This document shows positions 26,566 through 38,631 of a DNA stretch of 64,000 nt, one piece after another. The stretch is from NCBI RefSeq assembly GCF_015624505.1, contig NZ_CP061379.1:3844001-3908000 (forward strand), written 5' to 3'. A model generated the notes under the pieces. It was given only the letters and a program-made list of their open reading frames with translations. It did no database searches and was not told where the DNA came from. A program made the position numbers and the translations under genes. This DNA is from Bradyrhizobium commune (lineage in GTDB: Bacteria > Pseudomonadota > Alphaproteobacteria > Rhizobiales > Xanthobacteraceae). Numbering within the stretch: the first letter of the stretch is position 1; every line of letters starts with the position of its first letter.

Positions 26566-28710
26566 GTGGCAGCGCGAACTAAGAAAACAGTCAAGAACAA
26601 TAGCGGCAAGAAGGCTGCCAAGAAGTCTGTGAAAAAAGCTACGAAGAAGATCCAGCGCTCCTCTATCGCGGAGCAGAAGGCAGCTGCCGATAAGGAGCGT
26701 GAGCGAAAAAAGCAAGCGGCTGAAAAGGCAGCAGCAAGGAAAGAACGCGAGCGCAAGAAGAAAGCAGCAGCGAAAGAACGGGAACGTAAGCGGAAGGCAG
26801 CGGAAAGAGCTGCCGCCGAGAAGCAGCGCGAGCGGAAGAGGAAAGCCGCCAAGCGGGCGGCGGCAAAGAGAGAGCACGAACGCAGGAAGAAAGCTGCTGC
26901 GAAGGAGCGCGAGCGTAAACGGAAGGCAGAGGAGAAAGCTGCCGCCGAGAGAGAGCTCAAACGGAAGAAGGAAGAAGCCGAAAAGGCAGCAGCAAAGAAA
27001 AAACGTGACCGCAAGAAGAAGGCAGTTGAGAAGGAACGCGAACGGAAGACTCCCGAAGGGAGGACAAGAAAGAGGCGAAGCCCCAAAGAGAAGATTGTCG
27101 AAAAGGAACCGGTCGAAGACACGCAAGAGCCAGAACTCGAGCGGCGGCCTGCCGAGTCTATATATGCCCGCGAAAACGTCTTCTACATCACGACCGCGAT
27201 CGCCTATCCCAACGGCAGCCCCCATATCGGTCACGCCTATGAGGCGATTGCAACCGACGTGCTGGCGCGCTTCGCGCGGCTCGACGGCAAGGATGTGTTC
27301 TTCCTCACCGGCACCGACGAGCACGGATTGAAGATGGTGCAGACCGCGCAGAACGAGGGCCTGACCCCGGCTGCGCTCGCCACCCGCAACGCCGGCCGCT
27401 TCAAGGCGATGGACGAACGTTTGAACGTGTCGTTCGACCGCTTCATCCGCACCACCGAAGAGCAGCACCATCGTTCCAGCCGGGAGATCTGGCGGCGCAT
27501 GGCGGAGAACGGCGACGTCTATCTCGACAGCTATGCGGGGTGGTACTCGGTCCGCGACGAAGCCTATTACGCCGAGGAAGAGACACGGCTGAATGACGAC
27601 GGCGCGCGCTTGGGACCGCAGGGCACGCCGGTCGAGTGGGTCGAGGAGAAGAGCTATTTCTTCCGCCTCTCGGCCTATCAGGACAAGCTGCTGAAGCACT
27701 ACGAGCAACATCCGGATTTCATCGGCCCGGATGCGCGCCGCAACGAAGTGGTGAGCTTCGTCAGGAGCGGCCTGCGCGATCTATCGATTTCGCGGACCAC
27801 CTTCGACTGGGGCGTCAGGGTGCCCGGCGATAACGAGCACGTGATGTATGTCTGGGTCGATGCACTGACCAATTATATCACAGGTGTCGGATTTCCCGAC
27901 GGTGGCGACAAGAACTGGCGCTATTGGCCGGCCGACGTGCACGTCATCGGCAAAGACATTATCCGTTTCCACGCCGTGCACTGGCCGGCGTTCCTGATGT
28001 CAGCCGGCATTCCGTTGCCGAAGCGGGTCTATGCCCACGGCTTCCTGTTCAACAGGGGCGAGAAGATGTCGAAGTCGGTTGGCAACGTCGTCGACCCCTT
28101 CAATCTCGCCGACCAGTATGGCGTCGACCAGATGCGCTATTTCTTCCTGCGCGAGGTGCCGTTCGGGCAGGACGGCAATTACAATCACGAGGCCATCGTC
28201 GCGCGCATCAACGCCGATCTCGCCAATGATCTCGGCAACCTCGCGCAGCGCTCGCTGTCGATGATCGCAAAACAACTCGGCGGCGTGCTGCCGCAGCCCG
28301 GCGAGTTCAGCGACAACGATAAGGCGATCCTGGCGATGGCCGACGGCATGATTGCCGCGTCGCGCGAAGCGATGGCGACGCAGCAGATCCATCATTGGCT
28401 CAACGCCGTGTGGGCCGTGGTGGCTGAAGCCAACCGCTATTTCGCGGGCGAGGCGCCGTGGGCGCTGGCCAAGACCGATCCGGCACGCCAGAGGACGGTG
28501 CTTTACGTCACCGCCGAAGTCGTGCGCCAGATCGCGATCCTGGCGCAGCCGGCGATGCCGACCGCCTCGGGCCTACTGCTCGACAGCCTCGGTATCCCCG
28601 CGGGCGAGCGCAGTTTTGCGATGCTCGGCGGCGCCAAGCGGATCGCGCCGGGCTCGACGCTGCCGGCGCCGACGCCGGCGTTCCCGCGCTACATCGAGCC
28701 GGCGGCCTAG
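26566..28710 (+). CDS. metG: Methionyl-tRNA synthetase with a ~200-residue Lys/Arg-rich N-terminal extension
   Basis: The 714-residue enzyme charges tRNA-Met. Residues from about 203 form a complete short bacterial MetRS: HIGH (220-223), TGTDEHG, KMSKS (500-504) and the anticodon-binding helical domain, ending without a C-terminal tRNA-binding domain. Residues 1-202 are an unusual extension made of imperfect 15-16-residue units such as [11 protein letters not shown], predicted to be one long charged helix. The start is GTG 26566 with AAGGGA upstream. After an in-frame GTG at 26629 there is no ATG, GTG or TTG in frame until after the HIGH motif, so the extension is translated if the enzyme is. 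Its base composition is more A-rich than the flanks. Confidence 0.95.
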   Translation: MAARTKKTVKNNSGKKAAKKSVKKATKKIQRSSIAEQKAAADKERERKKQAAEKAAARKERERKKKAAAKERERKRKAAERAAAEKQRERKRKAAKRAAAKREHERRKKAAAKERERKRKAEEKAAAERELKRKKEEAEKAAAKKKRDRKKKAVEKERERKTPEGRTRKRRSPKEKIVEKEPVEDTQEPELERRPAESIYARENVFYITTAIAYPNGSPHIGHAYEAIATDVLARFARLDGKDVFFLTGTDEHGLKMVQTAQNEGLTPAALATRNAGRFKAMDERLNVSFDRFIRTTEEQHHRSSREIWRRMAENGDVYLDSYAGWYSVRDEAYYAEEETRLNDDGARLGPQGTPVEWVEEKSYFFRLSAYQDKLLKHYEQHPDFIGPDARRNEVVSFVRSGLRDLSISRTTFDWGVRVPGDNEHVMYVWVDALTNYITGVGFPDGGDKNWRYWPADVHVIGKDIIRFHAVHWPAFLMSAGIPLPKRVYAHGFLFNRGEKMSKSVGNVVDPFNLADQYGVDQMRYFFLREVPFGQDGNYNHEAIVARINADLANDLGNLAQRSLSMIAKQLGGVLPQPGEFSDNDKAILAMADGMIAASREAMATQQIHHWLNAVWAVVAEANRYFAGEAPWALAKTDPARQRTVLYVTAEVVRQIAILAQPAMPTASGLLLDSLGIPAGERSFAMLGGAKRIAPGSTLPAPTPAFPRYIEPAA

Positions 28711-28723
28711 AGGCGTTCGCAAA

Positions 28724-29500
28724 ATGCTGGTCGACAGTCACTGCCATCTGGATTTTCCGGACTTCGCGGAGGATCTTGACGGGATCGTCTCGCGTGCACG
28801 TGCGGCCGGCCTTGGCCGCATGGTCACGATCTCGACCCGGGTGCGAAGACTGAATCAGCTTCTGGCCATCGCGGAACGCTATGACGACGTCTATTGCACG
28901 GTTGGCACCCATCCGCACAATGCGGATGAGGAGGACGGCATTTCGCCGGACGAGCTGATCGCGCTGGCAGAGCATCCGAAGGTGGTTGCCCTCGGCGAAG
29001 CGGGGCTCGACTATTTCTACGACAACGGTTCGCCGGAGGCGCAGGCGAGGGGCTTTCGCGCCCACATCGCTGCTGCCCGCGCCACCGGGCTGCCGCTCGT
29101 GATCCACACCCGCGAAGCCGATGAGGATTGCGGTCGCATCCTCGAGGAGGAGGCGGCGAAGGGATCGTTTAACGCCGTGCTGCATTGCTTCACGGGCGGG
29201 CGCGAGTTGGCGCTGAAGGCGGTGTCGCTTGGGCTCTATATCGGCTTCACGGGCATCCTGACCTTCAAGAAGTCGGAAACCCTGCGCGCGCTTGCGGCCG
29301 AACTGCCGTCCGACCGTATTCTGGTTGAAACAGACTCCCCCTATCTTGCGCCGGGCAAGTTCCGGGGCAAACGTAACGAGCCCGCCTATGTGGTCGAGGT
29401 CGCAAAAGTGCTCGCCGAAACGCGCGGCGTGTCGTTCGAGGAGATCTCGCGCCAGACCAGTGACAACTTCTTTCGCCTGTTCTCGAAGGTGAAAGCCTGA
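28724..29500 (+). CDS. TatD-family metal-dependent hydrolase
   Basis: This 258-residue amidohydrolase-fold protein has the metal-binding DSHCHLDF (His6, His8), GEAGLDYFYD, the HTRE and HCFTG histidines, and ETDSPYLAP. Family members are 3'-5' exonucleases or D-aminoacyl-tRNA-related nucleases (TatD/YcfH type). It follows metG by 13 bases, and the metG-tatD-MBL order is common in alphaproteobacteria. Confidence 0.95.
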   Translation: MLVDSHCHLDFPDFAEDLDGIVSRARAAGLGRMVTISTRVRRLNQLLAIAERYDDVYCTVGTHPHNADEEDGISPDELIALAEHPKVVALGEAGLDYFYDNGSPEAQARGFRAHIAAARATGLPLVIHTREADEDCGRILEEEAAKGSFNAVLHCFTGGRELALKAVSLGLYIGFTGILTFKKSETLRALAAELPSDRILVETDSPYLAPGKFRGKRNEPAYVVEVAKVLAETRGVSFEEISRQTSDNFFRLFSKVKA

Positions 29501-29513
29501 ATTTGGGAGCCTC

Positions 29514-30311
29514 ATGACACTGACGCTGACGATCCTGGGTTGCGGCTCCTCCGCCGGCGTGCCGCGCCCGGCGCTCGGCTGGGGTGCCTGCGATCCCAAC
29601 AATCCCAAGAACCGCCGCCGCCGCTGCTCGCTGCTGGTCGAGCAGACTGGCGAGCACGGCACGACGCGAATCGTTATCGACACGTCGCCCGACCTGCGCG
29701 AGCAGCTCATCGATGCCGACGTCGATCACATTGATGCGGTGTTTCTAACTCACGAGCATGCCGACCAGACCCACGGCATGGATGATCTGCGCTCGGTCGT
29801 ACTCCATATGCGCAAGCGCATTCCGACGTATTTCAATCAGTCGACCGCCAAGGACATCATGGCGCGGTTCTCCTATTGCTTCATCTCGCCAGAGGGCAGC
29901 GATTATCCGCCGATCCTGACGCGACATTCGATCGAGGCGGGTGAAACCCAGACCATCTTGGGGAAGGGCGGCGCGGTGAAGATGACCGCCTTCCTGGTCC
30001 AGCACGGCCAGATCCCCGCACTCGGCTATCGCATCGGCAATGCCGCCTACACGCCCGATCTCAACGACATCCCGCGCGAGAGCTGGGGGGCCTTGGAAAA
30101 CCTCGATCTCTGGATCGTCGACGGTCTGCGCTACACCCAGCATTCCAGCCATTTCAGCATCAACGACGCGCTGTCCTGGGTCGAGCGCTTCAAGCCGAAG
30201 CGTGCTGTCATCACCAACATGACCGCCGATGTCGACTACGAGGTGATCCGGCAATCGCTACCCGCGGGCGTGGTGCCCGCACACGACGGTATGCTGCTGG
30301 AGACGCACTGA
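29514..30311 (+). CDS. Metallo-beta-lactamase-fold hydrolase (PhnP-like)
   Basis: This 265-residue cytosolic protein has the MBL metal motif THEHADQTHG, an N-terminal GCGSSAGVPRP typical of PhnP/lipoate-ligase-associated phosphodiesterases, and downstream His/Asp ligands (VQHGQ, DGLRYTQHSSH). It is likely a phosphodiesterase acting on a cyclic phosphate or nucleotide. It is 13 bases after the tatD-type gene. Confidence 0.9.
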   Translation: MTLTLTILGCGSSAGVPRPALGWGACDPNNPKNRRRRCSLLVEQTGEHGTTRIVIDTSPDLREQLIDADVDHIDAVFLTHEHADQTHGMDDLRSVVLHMRKRIPTYFNQSTAKDIMARFSYCFISPEGSDYPPILTRHSIEAGETQTILGKGGAVKMTAFLVQHGQIPALGYRIGNAAYTPDLNDIPRESWGALENLDLWIVDGLRYTQHSSHFSINDALSWVERFKPKRAVITNMTADVDYEVIRQSLPAGVVPAHDGMLLETH

Positions 30312-30475
30312 ACCTATCCAGTGGGAATTTGCCGCAGGGCGGCATGCTCCTTGCTTTCGCAGGGCTCATCGTGTTGGTCTAACGTCTGAAGGACAGGCGT
30401 TGGCAGGTGGCGATAATCAGGCGAGGCGAGCCGATCGCCGGATTTGATTGCGCCGCAGGACGAGGATGGGGCCGC

Positions 30476-31063
30476 GTGGCAGGGCACAGCGACGACGTAA
30501 ATTCTGTTGGACCGGTCCGACGTGCTCTGGATCTGCTTTATCTCGGCTCGGGCATTGCTGCCGGTGTCTTCCTGGTCGCGATCTTCGCAATCATGATGGT
30601 GATGTCGGTCGGGCGGCAGTTCGCGCTCAACATCCCGGCCGGCGATGATTTTGCATCCTGGTGCATGGCCGCGATGGCGTTTCTCGGTCTTGCCCACACT
30701 TTCAAGCGCGGCGAAATGATCCGCGTCGGCTTGCTGCTGGAGCGCTTGCACGGGCGCACCAAGCAGGTCGCGGAGATCGTGGCGCTCGGCATCGCGACGG
30801 CCTTCGTGGTCTACTTCACCCGACACGCAGTGCAGATGACCTACGATTCCTGGCGTTTCAACGACGTGGCGCAAGGCGTCGTCGCGCTTCCGCTCTGGAT
30901 TCCGCAGCTTGGCTTTTCCGGCGGTCTCGTGATCCTGTCGATCGCGCTGATTGACGAGATGGTCAATGTCATCGGCGGCAACCGGCCGAGCTACGACAAG
31001 GGCTCCCCGGACGAAACGCCGGACGAATTCATCGAACGCATCTCGCAGGGCGGCGGAGGTTGA
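30476..31063 (+). CDS. TRAP transporter small permease (DctQ type)
   Basis: The 195-residue protein has four membrane helices and the DctQ pattern with GDDFASWCMAAMAFLGLAHTFKRGEMIRV. It links the binding protein to the large permease in uptake of a carboxylate or sugar acid. GTG 30476 with GGATGGGG upstream is preferred. A GTG at 30407 would add 23 polar residues. The large permease follows after two bases. Confidence 0.9.
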   Translation: MAGHSDDVNSVGPVRRALDLLYLGSGIAAGVFLVAIFAIMMVMSVGRQFALNIPAGDDFASWCMAAMAFLGLAHTFKRGEMIRVGLLLERLHGRTKQVAEIVALGIATAFVVYFTRHAVQMTYDSWRFNDVAQGVVALPLWIPQLGFSGGLVILSIALIDEMVNVIGGNRPSYDKGSPDETPDEFIERISQGGGG

Positions 31064-31065
31064 CC

Positions 31066-32379
31066 ATGGCCAATCTCGGCATGATCGAGCTGTCGTTCGT
31101 CCTGCTCGGCGTCATGATCCTGCTGCTCGGCAGCGGCATCTGGATCGCGGTCTCGCTCGGGCTCGTCGGCTTCGTGGCGATGGCGCTGACCACGAGCCTG
31201 CCGCTCGGCTCGGTGCTTGCAACCACCACCTGGAGCGCGAGCTCGTCCTGGACGCTGGCCGCGTTGCCGCTGTTCATCTGGATGGGCGAGATTCTCTTCC
31301 GCACCAAATTGTCGGAGGAAATGTTCCGCGGCCTGTCGCCCTGGGTTCAGTGGCTGCCCGGGCGCCTGACCCATGTCAACGTGATCGGCTGCGGCATCTT
31401 CGCGGCGGTGTCGGGCTCTTCGGCTGCGACCTGTGCGACCATCGGCAAGATCGCGCTGCCCGAGCTCGACAAACGCGGCTACGACAAGGGCCTGAGCCTC
31501 GGCTCGCTCGCGGGCTCCGGCACGCTTGGCCTTCTGATTCCACCCTCGATTCCGATGGTGGTTTATGCGGTCACGGCGAACGTCTCCGTGCTCCAGGTGT
31601 TCCTCGGCGGCTTCCTGCCGGGCGCACTCGTGATGGCGCTCTATTCCGGCTACATCATCATCTGGTCGCTCTTGAACCCGAGCAAGATTCCGCCGCGCGA
31701 TCCGCCGATGCCGTTTCGCCGGAAGCTGCAGGAATCCGCCAAGCTCGTTCCGTGCCTGCTGTTGATCCTGGCCGTCTTTCTCTCGCTGGTGCTGGGCTTT
31801 GCGACCGCGACCGAATGTGCCGCCTGGGGTGTCGCGGGCGCGCTGCTGCTCGCATGGTGGAGCGGCACGCTCACGCGCAAGACCTTCGCCGATAGCGTCA
31901 TGAGTGCGACGCGTCTCACTTGCATGATCATGCTGATCCTGGCGGGTGCCGCCTACACCACGGCGGCGATGGCCTATACCGGGATTCCCGCAGCGCTTGC
32001 CACCTGGGTCCAGGGGCAGCAGCTCACGCCCGGCATGCTCGCGCTCTATCTGAGCATCATGTACATCATTCTCGGATGCCTGATCGACGGCATCTCCATG
32101 ATCGTGCTGACCGCGGTCATCGTGCTACCGATGGTGAAACAGGCCGGGCTCGATCTGGTCTGGTTCGGCGTCTATCTCATCATTCACGTCGAGATGGCGC
32201 AGATCACGCCGCCGGTCGGCTTCAATCTGTTCGTGCTCCAGAACATGAGCGGCCGCGATACTTTTACCGTCGCGCGCGCAGCGTTCCCATTCTTCGTCCT
32301 GCTGCTGGCCGCCGTATTCATCATCACCGAATATCCGCAGATCGTGTTGCTGTTGCCAAAACTCGCTTTCCCCGACTGA
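31066..32379 (+). CDS. TRAP transporter large permease (DctM type)
   Basis: This 437-residue permease has about 12 membrane helices. The DctM signature regions are GSGTLGLLIPPSIPMVVYA and the C-terminal EMAQITPPVGFNLFVLQ. GGAGG lies six bases before the ATG. It is the solute channel, driven by the Na+ or H+ gradient. Confidence 0.95.
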   Translation: MANLGMIELSFVLLGVMILLLGSGIWIAVSLGLVGFVAMALTTSLPLGSVLATTTWSASSSWTLAALPLFIWMGEILFRTKLSEEMFRGLSPWVQWLPGRLTHVNVIGCGIFAAVSGSSAATCATIGKIALPELDKRGYDKGLSLGSLAGSGTLGLLIPPSIPMVVYAVTANVSVLQVFLGGFLPGALVMALYSGYIIIWSLLNPSKIPPRDPPMPFRRKLQESAKLVPCLLLILAVFLSLVLGFATATECAAWGVAGALLLAWWSGTLTRKTFADSVMSATRLTCMIMLILAGAAYTTAAMAYTGIPAALATWVQGQQLTPGMLALYLSIMYIILGCLIDGISMIVLTAVIVLPMVKQAGLDLVWFGVYLIIHVEMAQITPPVGFNLFVLQNMSGRDTFTVARAAFPFFVLLLAAVFIITEYPQIVLLLPKLAFPD

Positions 32380-32407
32380 TCTCAATTCGACCGTGAGGAG
32401 AAGTCCG

Positions 32408-33385
32408 ATGAAGTCTCGTCTCATTCGCGCCGGCCTGATTGCCGGCGTCCTGCTCGCCGCAGCGCCCGCTTTGGCCCAGACCAAATGGAATCTGCCGGCA
32501 GCATACCCTGCCGACAATCCGCACTCGGAGAATCTGGTCGCCTTCGCCAAGGACGTCGAAGCTGCGACATCCGGCAAGCTCCTGATCACGGTTCATCCGA
32601 ACGCATCGCTATTCAAGGCGCCTGACATCAAGCGCGCGGTCGTCACCGGGCAAGCCCAAATGGGCGAACTGCTGCTGTCGATCCACGAGAACGAGGACCC
32701 GATGTTCGGCATCGACGTCGTGCCGTTCCTCGCCACGAGCTTCCCTCAGGCGATGAAACTGTATCAGGCGTCCAAGCCGATGATCGAAAAGAAGCTGGAC
32801 GCGCAGGGTCTCAAACTGCTGTTCGTCGTTCCCTGGGCGCCGCAGGGCGTCTATGTCAACAAGCCGCTCGCCACGATCGAAGACATGAAGGGGCTGAAAT
32901 GGCGCGCCTATAATGTCGGGACCGCGCGCATCGGCGAACTGGTCGGTGCCCAGTCGGTGACGATCCAGGCGGCCGAGCTGCCGCAGGCGCTCGCGACGGG
33001 CGTGGTGAATTCCTTCATGTCGTCGGGCGGTACCGGCTACGATTCCAAGGCCTGGGAGTCGCTGAAATATTTCTATGACGTGCAGGCCTGGATCCCGAAG
33101 GACTACACTTTCGTCAACAAGGCGGCGTTCGAGGCGCTCGACAAGCCGACCCAGGAAGCGATCCTGAAGGCCGCTGCGACCGCAGAGACGCGCGGCTGGA
33201 AGGCCTGGGAGGAGAAGGCCAATTGGTACATCGATCAGCTCAAGGCCAAGGGCATGACGGTCGAGGCGCCGAGTCCGGCGTTGAAGGCCGGATTCCAGAA
33301 GGTCGGCGAGCAGCTCACGGCCGACTGGCTCAAGAAGGCTGGCGCTGACGGACAGGCCGTGGTTGACGCCTATAAGAAGATGTGA
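32408..33385 (+). CDS. TRAP transporter substrate-binding protein (DctP type)
   Basis: This 325-residue periplasmic protein has a Sec signal peptide cleaved after ALA (about residue 22). DctP landmarks include the conserved Arg in LKWRAYNVGT, which in homologues binds the ligand carboxylate. GAGGAG precedes the ATG. The ligand is not predictable. It closes the Q-M-P operon. Confidence 0.94.
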   Translation: MKSRLIRAGLIAGVLLAAAPALAQTKWNLPAAYPADNPHSENLVAFAKDVEAATSGKLLITVHPNASLFKAPDIKRAVVTGQAQMGELLLSIHENEDPMFGIDVVPFLATSFPQAMKLYQASKPMIEKKLDAQGLKLLFVVPWAPQGVYVNKPLATIEDMKGLKWRAYNVGTARIGELVGAQSVTIQAAELPQALATGVVNSFMSSGGTGYDSKAWESLKYFYDVQAWIPKDYTFVNKAAFEALDKPTQEAILKAAATAETRGWKAWEEKANWYIDQLKAKGMTVEAPSPALKAGFQKVGEQLTADWLKKAGADGQAVVDAYKKM

Positions 33386-33412
33386 GGAGCGTGCGCGGGT
33401 GAGGGCGTCTGC

Positions 33413-34819
33413 TCACCAAGTGTAGCGCAGCACAGCCTTGCCGGTATAGGAGCGCATCAGGCTCGAAATCTCGCTGTCGAAGCTCGTCGAAGCGGACCAG
33501 CCATTGATTGCGCGGAGCTCGAGCGCAATGCCTGAGAGCGCCGAGTTCGGCGCGATCGCTGTGGTGCCGATCGCGAAGCCTTGGCCGGACACGGCCTGAA
33601 ACACTGCGGGCACTGACTGCGTCGCGCTGAAATCATGCGCCCAGGCGAGACGTCCGCGCAGATCGAAGAGACTGCCGGCCATCAGAAACGTCGTGCTGGC
33701 GCGCAGGCCGAGCTCGCTGCGACGGTCGGTGAAGCTGTTGCTGCTGGAGGTCGCCGCGAATTGATCGGCCGCGTAAGCCGGCTGGCCGGAATTCGCGGCG
33801 AGGCGGAACATCGTGATCTGGCCGGCTGCGTAGGGCGTGATGCCGAGCCATGGCGTCCCGATGCGATAGCCGCTCTCGATGCGGCCGGAATAGGCGTTGG
33901 CATTGACCGCGGCGTTGAGCTGGTCGCTCCCGGCCGGCGTCGCCGCATGATCGCTGGTGATGGCCTGCCAGCCATAGGCCAGCGCGGTCGCGACATAGGC
34001 CGATCCGATCGTATGCCTGACGAAGGTCCCGGCCTGGAACAGATCGGAGCGGCCGCTGGAAAAGTTGTTGGCGAAGCCGGTGCCGCCGCCGGCGAGCGCA
34101 AAACCGATGCGCGTCTGTGGCGAGAGCGAATAGTCGGCACCCACCGCAGTGGCAAAACTGCGGCTGGTCGAACCGCTGCCGCTGGTCGACATTTGCGAAC
34201 CGCCGAAGCCCGAGGCCCAGATGCTCCAGTGCGGCGCTGCGAGCGACGGCTTGCCGTAGATCGCCTCATAGGCCTCGCGTCCGACGCCGCCATGGGTGCG
34301 GTCGTTGCCCAGATCGGCATAGGCCGCGAGCTCCGCGTCGAATTCGGCCCGTCCGATGCCGCGCCCGTCGACGGCGGGATCGAGCAGGGTCTGGGTGAAC
34401 TGTGTCATTGCCAGGAACGTGGCCTGCGCCGTCTCGGTCTGCGCGCCACGGCTATCGGCACCACCGCCAAACGCCTGCCGCATGCCAAAGCGCCCCGCGC
34501 CGGCAAGACCTCCTGGAGGACCTGGCGGCTCGCCGTTCCAGCCATAGTTCGGCTGCATGCCGCCAGGGCCACCGCCGTTGCCGAACGGCGCGCCGCCGAT
34601 TCCAGACCCTGCCGGCCCGCCAAACATCGGACCACCCGGGCCACCACCGAAATTGTTGAGGCCGGCGGGGGCATTCGAGCCCGGGCCCGGAGCGCCAAAA
34701 CTCTCGGCGCCTCCGAACGCGCCAAACTCGCGCATGACCTGCGCGTCCGCCGAGCGCGGCAGCAGCAATCCGGCTGTCAATAGCAGCAGCGCCAGACGCA
34801 CACAGGCGTCTGCGCTCAC
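33413..34819 (-). CDS. Autotransporter-domain outer membrane protein
   Basis: The 468-residue protein has a signal peptide (cleavage after ADA at about 26), a Gly/Pro-rich low-complexity passenger (about 28-125), a helical linker, and a C-terminal autotransporter beta-barrel (about 190-468). The barrel ends with the aromatic residue pattern LRYTW required for outer-membrane insertion. The passenger is short and unlike known adhesins. The start is GTG 34819. It is flanked by the two TRAP clusters and is probably its own transcript. Confidence 0.85.
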   Translation of the reverse strand: MSADACVRLALLLLTAGLLLPRSADAQVMREFGAFGGAESFGAPGPGSNAPAGLNNFGGGPGGPMFGGPAGSGIGGAPFGNGGGPGGMQPNYGWNGEPPGPPGGLAGAGRFGMRQAFGGGADSRGAQTETAQATFLAMTQFTQTLLDPAVDGRGIGRAEFDAELAAYADLGNDRTHGGVGREAYEAIYGKPSLAAPHWSIWASGFGGSQMSTSGSGSTSRSFATAVGADYSLSPQTRIGFALAGGGTGFANNFSSGRSDLFQAGTFVRHTIGSAYVATALAYGWQAITSDHAATPAGSDQLNAAVNANAYSGRIESGYRIGTPWLGITPYAAGQITMFRLAANSGQPAYAADQFAATSSSNSFTDRRSELGLRASTTFLMAGSLFDLRGRLAWAHDFSATQSVPAVFQAVSGQGFAIGTTAIAPNSALSGIALELRAINGWSASTSFDSEISSLMRSYTGKAVLRYTW

Positions 34820-35058
34820 GACACCAACCGCATGAAGCGCCCCAACCGCGCCGTCCGCCAGCCGCGCAGCTCGCGCGGCGAATCAGGTGGAGACGGCGAA
34901 TCCGACGGGAGAGAATCGTAAATGCGTCTCTAACGTTTTCCAATCTTTTCTTGGTGTGTCCTGATGTCGTCAAACATACACGATCAGTTTCAGGACGAAT
35001 CACGATTGCTGCGCTGACACAGGGTCAATACGCACTTCTACGGGACCACGAAGTGAGA

Positions 35059-36714
<1,656 letters not shown>

Positions 36715-36726
36715 CCTCCTTCGAGC

Positions 36727-38616
36727 CTACAGGAATCCGATCGAGATCCACGGGAAAATCGCGACGATGATCAATCCCACCAGCAGCGCCAGCAGATAGC
36801 CCCAGATCGGCCTGATGCCTTCGGCCGGATCGACGCGGCCGATGGCGCAGGCGGCATAATAGCCGACGCCGAACGGCGGGGCGAATAGCCCGATACCCAT
36901 CGCCAGGATGATCACCATGGCATAATGCACCTCGTGCACGCCGACGGCGCGCGCGATCGGAAACAACAGCGGCCCGAACAGCACGATCGCCGGGATACCC
37001 TCCAGCACGCTGCCGAGGATGGTGAAGGCCAGGATCGAGACGGCGATGAAGGCTGCAGAGCCGCCGGGCAATCCGGTCATGGCCGCGGCCAGTGAGCGCG
37101 AAAAGCCGGACTGGGTCAGGCCCCAGGCCATGCCGGTCGCCGTGCCGATGATCAAAAGGATCGCGCCCGACAGCGCCGCGGTCTCGACCAGCATCGGAAA
37201 CAACCGCCGCCAGTCGAAGCGCCGGTAGACGAGGAGGCCGACAAGGACGCCGTAGACGATGCCGATGGTGGAGACTTCAGTGGCGGTGGCAACACCCTCG
37301 ACCACGGCGTAGCGGATCACGAAGGGCAGCGCGAGCGCGGGCAGGGCGATGATGAAGGTCTTGCCGATCTCGGATGCCGTGGCGCGGCGGACATGGCTCA
37401 TGTCCTCGTGGCGATAGCGCCACCACACCAGCATGCAGAGCGTGAGCGCGAGCACGACGCCGGGCAGTAAGCCGCCGGTGAAGAGCGCCGCGATCGAGAC
37501 GCCCGTCACCGAGCCGATGGTGATCAGCACGAGGCTCGGCGGAATGGTTTCGGTCTGGGCACCCGTCGCCGCAAGCAGCGCAACGAGATCGCCGGGGCGG
37601 GCGCCGCGCTGCTTCATCTCCGGGAACAGCACCGGCGCGACCGCCGCCATGTCGGCCGCCTTGGCGCCGGAGATGCCGGAGACCAGGTACATGGCGCCGA
37701 CCAGCACGTAATGCAGGCCGCCCCGGACGTGGCCGAGCAGGCTCGCCAGGAACGCGACCATGGCCCGCGCCATGCCGGTCATCTCGATCAAGAGCCCCAG
37801 GAACACAAACAGCGGCACCGAGAGCAGGATGAGGTGGCTCATGCCCTCGTCCATGCGCCCGACCAGCACCATGACAGGCGTCCGCGTGGTCAGCGCCAGA
37901 TAGCCGAAGATCGCCAGTCCAAAGCCGAACGCAATGGGAACGCCGGCAAAGACGCAGAAGCCGGCCACGCCGACGAAGAAGATCACGAGATTGAGATTGC
38001 CGAGCGGCCGCAGATAAGGCTGCGCAAGCCAGAACAAGCCAACGACGACGGCAACGGACATCACGGCCGTCAGCACCATGCGATAATCCGCGGCACGCAG
38101 CAGCCGCAGCAGCGCGAACACAGCCATCAGGCAGATGCCGGCCGGCAGCGCCGCGGCGCGCCACATGTTCGAGATCTGGAGCGCCGGCGTGGTGATGAAG
38201 CTTTCCTCGAAGGCATAATCCCAGGACGGCCAGACGATCAGCACCAGGAACGCCAGCGCTGCACAGGTTGCGACCAGATCGAGATAAGCGCGCGTGGCCG
38301 GCCTTGCGCTCGCGACAATCGCGGTCATGCGCATGTGCTCGGAGCGGCGGAATGCGACCGCCGCGCCCAGCATGGCCAGCCACAGGAACAGGATCGAAGC
38401 GAGTTCGTCGGACCAGATCAGCGGCCGGTGCAAGCCGTAGCGCGCGACCACGCCGGCAAACAGGATCACGATCTCGGCGACCACGAGGATCGCCGCCGGG
38501 ATTTCGACCGCGAAGCCGAGCATGCGCTCCAGCGAAGCCAGCAGCGAGGATCGGCGAGGGGACTGAACAGTCACCTCGCCCGCCACTTCGCTCACCTCGG
38601 CCTCGATATGAGCCAT
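36727..38616 (-). CDS. Fused TRAP transporter permease (DctQ-DctM fusion)
   Basis: In this 629-residue protein the first ~190 residues form a four-helix DctQ-like domain (WSDELASILFLWLAMLGAAVAF, RRSEHM) and the rest a 12-helix DctM domain (GAKAADMAAVAPVLFPEM, ETIPPSLVLITIGS, APPFGVGYY). Such fusions are well known in the family (e.g. SiaT). It sits between the binding protein and the acyl-CoA synthetase, with gaps of 15 and 12 bases. Confidence 0.94.
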   Translation of the reverse strand: MAHIEAEVSEVAGEVTVQSPRRSSLLASLERMLGFAVEIPAAILVVAEIVILFAGVVARYGLHRPLIWSDELASILFLWLAMLGAAVAFRRSEHMRMTAIVASARPATRAYLDLVATCAALAFLVLIVWPSWDYAFEESFITTPALQISNMWRAAALPAGICLMAVFALLRLLRAADYRMVLTAVMSVAVVVGLFWLAQPYLRPLGNLNLVIFFVGVAGFCVFAGVPIAFGFGLAIFGYLALTTRTPVMVLVGRMDEGMSHLILLSVPLFVFLGLLIEMTGMARAMVAFLASLLGHVRGGLHYVLVGAMYLVSGISGAKAADMAAVAPVLFPEMKQRGARPGDLVALLAATGAQTETIPPSLVLITIGSVTGVSIAALFTGGLLPGVVLALTLCMLVWWRYRHEDMSHVRRATASEIGKTFIIALPALALPFVIRYAVVEGVATATEVSTIGIVYGVLVGLLVYRRFDWRRLFPMLVETAALSGAILLIIGTATGMAWGLTQSGFSRSLAAAMTGLPGGSAAFIAVSILAFTILGSVLEGIPAIVLFGPLLFPIARAVGVHEVHYAMVIILAMGIGLFAPPFGVGYYAACAIGRVDPAEGIRPIWGYLLALLVGLIIVAIFPWISIGFL

Positions 38617-38631
38617 GACGGCCCCAATGCG

